A stretch of 6,702 nucleotides of DNA from Candidatus Bathyarchaeota archaeon (GTDB taxonomy: Archaea > Thermoproteota > Bathyarchaeia > Bathyarchaeales > Bathyarchaeaceae), in contig CP070828.1 in the NCBI GenBank assembly GCA_020344715.1, positions 1,252,472 through 1,259,173 of the forward strand. The letters are read 5' to 3'. The notes beneath the pieces were generated by a model. The model worked only from the letters and a program-made list of their open reading frames with translations, searched no databases and was not told the DNA's origin. Shown here in pieces: positions 5,757-6,702 of this stretch (positions are counted from its first letter, which is position 1; every line of letters begins with the position of its first letter). The position numbers and the translations under genes were made by a program.

Positions 5757-5864
5757 ATGTTTGAAGATATGGCGCCTTCAGCTGCAAAGCTGCTTCTGAT
5801 CGTGTTCATTCTAGTGCTCTTTTCCCTGGTTGCCTATTGTGCCTTGTATCTCCAAGACTCATGA
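5757..5864 (+). CDS. 35-residue single-helix membrane protein
   Basis: A short frame starting MFEDMAPSAAKLL and continuing as one hydrophobic segment, LLLIVFILVLFSLVAYCALYL (12-32), with a short polar end, QDS. It would form a single transmembrane helix. The charge pattern gives only a weak orientation signal. ATG 5757 is preceded by a purine run, AGTAGGG, at seven bases. The stop TGA (5862-5864) lies between the arms of two interleaved inverted repeats (5841-5887), and the frame beyond it stays open for another 37 codons with protein-like composition. The gene lies between the CitG-family gene and the PNGase-like gene on the same strand. Small membrane proteins of this kind often modify a larger membrane partner; that role here is a guess. 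Confidence 0.5.
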   Translation: MFEDMAPSAAKLLLIVFILVLFSLVAYCALYLQDS

Positions 5865-5887
5865 CATACAAGGCTTATCTTGGAGAT
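5841..5887 (+). promoter_or_regulatory. Interleaved inverted repeats around a stop codon
   Basis: GCCTTGTAT (5841-5849) is perfectly complementary to ATACAAGGC (5866-5874). ATCTCCAAGA (5848-5857) is perfectly complementary to TCTTGGAGAT (5878-5887). The arms alternate A-B-A'-B', so the two stems are either pseudoknotted or mutually exclusive. The loops are too short for both full stems at once, which favours alternative hairpins. The TGA of the 35-residue gene sits between the arms. The last arm contains GGAG, a possible ribosome site, and its partner arm contains CTCC. Confidence 0.6.
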
Positions 5888-5897
5888 TGGACTGCGA

Positions 5898-5978
5898 GTG
5901 GAACGAGTAACCTTGGAAATCCTGAGGGAGATGGAACTCCTTTCCAACGTCGAAGGACGACGCATTTTCCGCGCGTAG
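5898..5978 (+). CDS. Possible 26-residue frame downstream of the inverted repeats
   Basis: From GTG 5898 the frame reads MERVTLEILREMELLSN and ends GRRIFRA at a TAG (5976-5978). It is a charged, helix-forming peptide. It is in the same frame as the upstream 35-residue membrane gene, which ends at TGA 5862-5864, and the frame is open from that stop onward. A GGAG (5882-5885) lies twelve bases before the GTG, a little far for a ribosome site, and is part of an inverted-repeat arm. It could be a coupled small protein, an extension made by stop readthrough, or chance. Confidence 0.3.
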   Translation: MERVTLEILREMELLSNVEGRRIFRA

Positions 5979-6103
5979 CTTCACTTCTGACATGTCCATG
6001 AGTTGTGTTTTTGGAATGTATCAGATCTTGAAATAATCGATAATTTAGGGAAAATGCAGCATTGTCCATTGACGCATGGAACTGTTGATATTTGGTGATA
6101 ACG
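5979..6103 (+). promoter_or_regulatory. Leader of the PNGase-like gene
   Basis: AATAATCGATAATTTA around 6032-6047 is the most AT-rich stretch and may hold a TATA box, leaving a leader of about 35 bases. GGTGAT (6094-6099) lies five bases ahead of ATG 6104 and is a near-ideal archaeal ribosome site. Confidence 0.45.
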
Positions 6104-6702
6104 ATGAGCGCTGAGGAAAAGATGTATAATCGGGCTCTGAGATTGATGTACCTGAAAGTGGTGTTCCTAATTGCAGCTTTGCTAGCCTCGTTCGCCGTGG
6201 GTTACTCGCTAGGCAATCAAGCCCAAGGAGTAGTCTACTATGAGCATCCAGACATTGCATACCATCGGAAGATCGCTCAAAGCTTGACAAGTCAGACTCT
6301 GCAGGGAGAACTAAAAGAACAGCTGGATTCAACTGAGTATTCATACCTTGAACTTCTAGATTGGGAGCATAGCCGACTCAACTATACTGAGGAGAACATT
6401 CCTAGGCACGATGCCCCTCTTGAGATACTGGATTTTGGTAGAGGAAGATGTGGAGAATTCTCAATCCTTTACAATGCTCTATGTCTTGCTTTCGGGCATA
6501 GGTCGCGGTTGGTGGTGGATGTCTATGGGGATCATGTTTGGACTGAGGTGTTCCTTAATGGGAGTTGGGTTCATGTAGATCCAACTGAGAGAGTGGTGGA
6601 TGACCCGTTTATGTATCAGAGAGACTGGCATAAGGACGTTAGACTGGTATGCGCTTTCGAAGGTAGTTTGGTCTTGGATGTGACTCAGAACTATCGCATT
6701 CA
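6104..6702 (+). CDS. Membrane-anchored PNGase-like transglutaminase-fold protein, 3' end beyond window
   Basis: The first 199 residues are visible. Three basic residues (R10, R13, K18) precede one membrane helix (about 19-37), which by the positive-inside rule puts the rest outside the cell. Residues 96-198 match the core of peptide:N-glycanase, which cleaves the bond between asparagine and N-glycan. The Cys motif GRGRCGEF (112-119) holds C116; DHVWTEVF (143-150) holds H144; WVHVDPTE (155-162) holds D159. C-to-H and H-to-D distances of 28 and 15 are close to those of yeast Png1. The later DWHKDVRLVCAF and DVTQNY (174-197) also follow the PNGase pattern, beyond the generic transglutaminase core. 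The paired CxxC zinc motifs that eukaryotic PNGases carry before the catalytic Cys are absent. N93-Y-T and N152-G-S are possible N-glycosylation sites. ATG 6104 has an excellent ribosome site. A peptidase or other transglutaminase-like activity remains possible. Confidence 0.82.
   Translation, partial: MSAEEKMYNRALRLMYLKVVFLIAALLASFAVGYSLGNQAQGVVYYEHPDIAYHRKIAQSLTSQTLQGELKEQLDSTEYSYLELLDWEHSRLNYTEENIPRHDAPLEILDFGRGRCGEFSILYNALCLAFGHRSRLVVDVYGDHVWTEVFLNGSWVHVDPTERVVDDPFMYQRDWHKDVRLVCAFEGSLVLDVTQNYRI

Noticed and set aside
5862..5864. TGA as a selenocysteine codon
   Set aside because: No archaeal SECIS element was recognised, no selenoprotein family fits a tiny membrane peptide, and the nearby stems are explained as well by translational coupling.

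Overview
The window looks like chromosomal DNA from an uncultured archaeon. The evidence is an archaeal-type pantoate kinase at the left edge, TATA/BRE-like promoters, a high share of GTG starts, and ribosome binding sites of the form GGTGAT, which pair with the AUCACC near the 3' end of archaeal 16S rRNA. Gene content fits a mesophilic TACK-like lineage such as Bathyarchaeia, but that placement is an inference and not firm. No rRNA, tRNA, CRISPR array or insertion sequence was found.

Layout. Positions 1-825 (minus) hold most of a pantoate kinase gene that runs off the left edge. A palindrome-rich gap follows (826-1098). Then comes a minus-strand pair made of a 34-residue SEC-C zinc-finger protein (1753-1857) and an ArsR-type winged-helix regulator (1099-1704). 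Both are read from an AT-rich promoter built of two adjoining palindromes (1863-1894). Diverging from it is an orphan 76-residue plus-strand gene (2001-2231) with its own promoter, a strong ribosome site and a hairpin/U-tract terminator. From 4387 back to 2439 the minus strand carries an MFS exporter followed by short unrecognised frames, the best of them 106 residues long (2439-2759). On the plus strand from 4646 come a CitG-family triphosphoribosyl-dephospho-CoA synthase homologue (4646-5602), a 35-residue single-helix membrane protein (5757-5864) with an unusual interleaved set of inverted repeats around its stop codon, and the first 199 codons of a membrane-anchored transglutaminase-fold protein resembling peptide:N-glycanase (6104 to the right edge).

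How it fits together. Two enzymes touch coenzyme A chemistry: pantoate kinase makes 4-phosphopantoate for CoA, and CitG-family enzymes use dephospho-CoA. They are nearly 4 kb apart on opposite strands, so any link is only suggestive. The SEC-C/ArsR pair looks like a small self-regulated unit that could also control the divergent 76-residue gene. The right end looks like a surface-protein module: a tiny membrane protein followed by an extracytoplasmic PNGase-like enzyme.

The points most worth a second look are the PNGase-like protein, which keeps the catalytic Cys-His-Asp and the downstream family signature but lacks the zinc-binding CxxC pairs and carries an N-terminal membrane anchor, the interleaved inverted repeats at 5841-5887, and the cluster of small genes.
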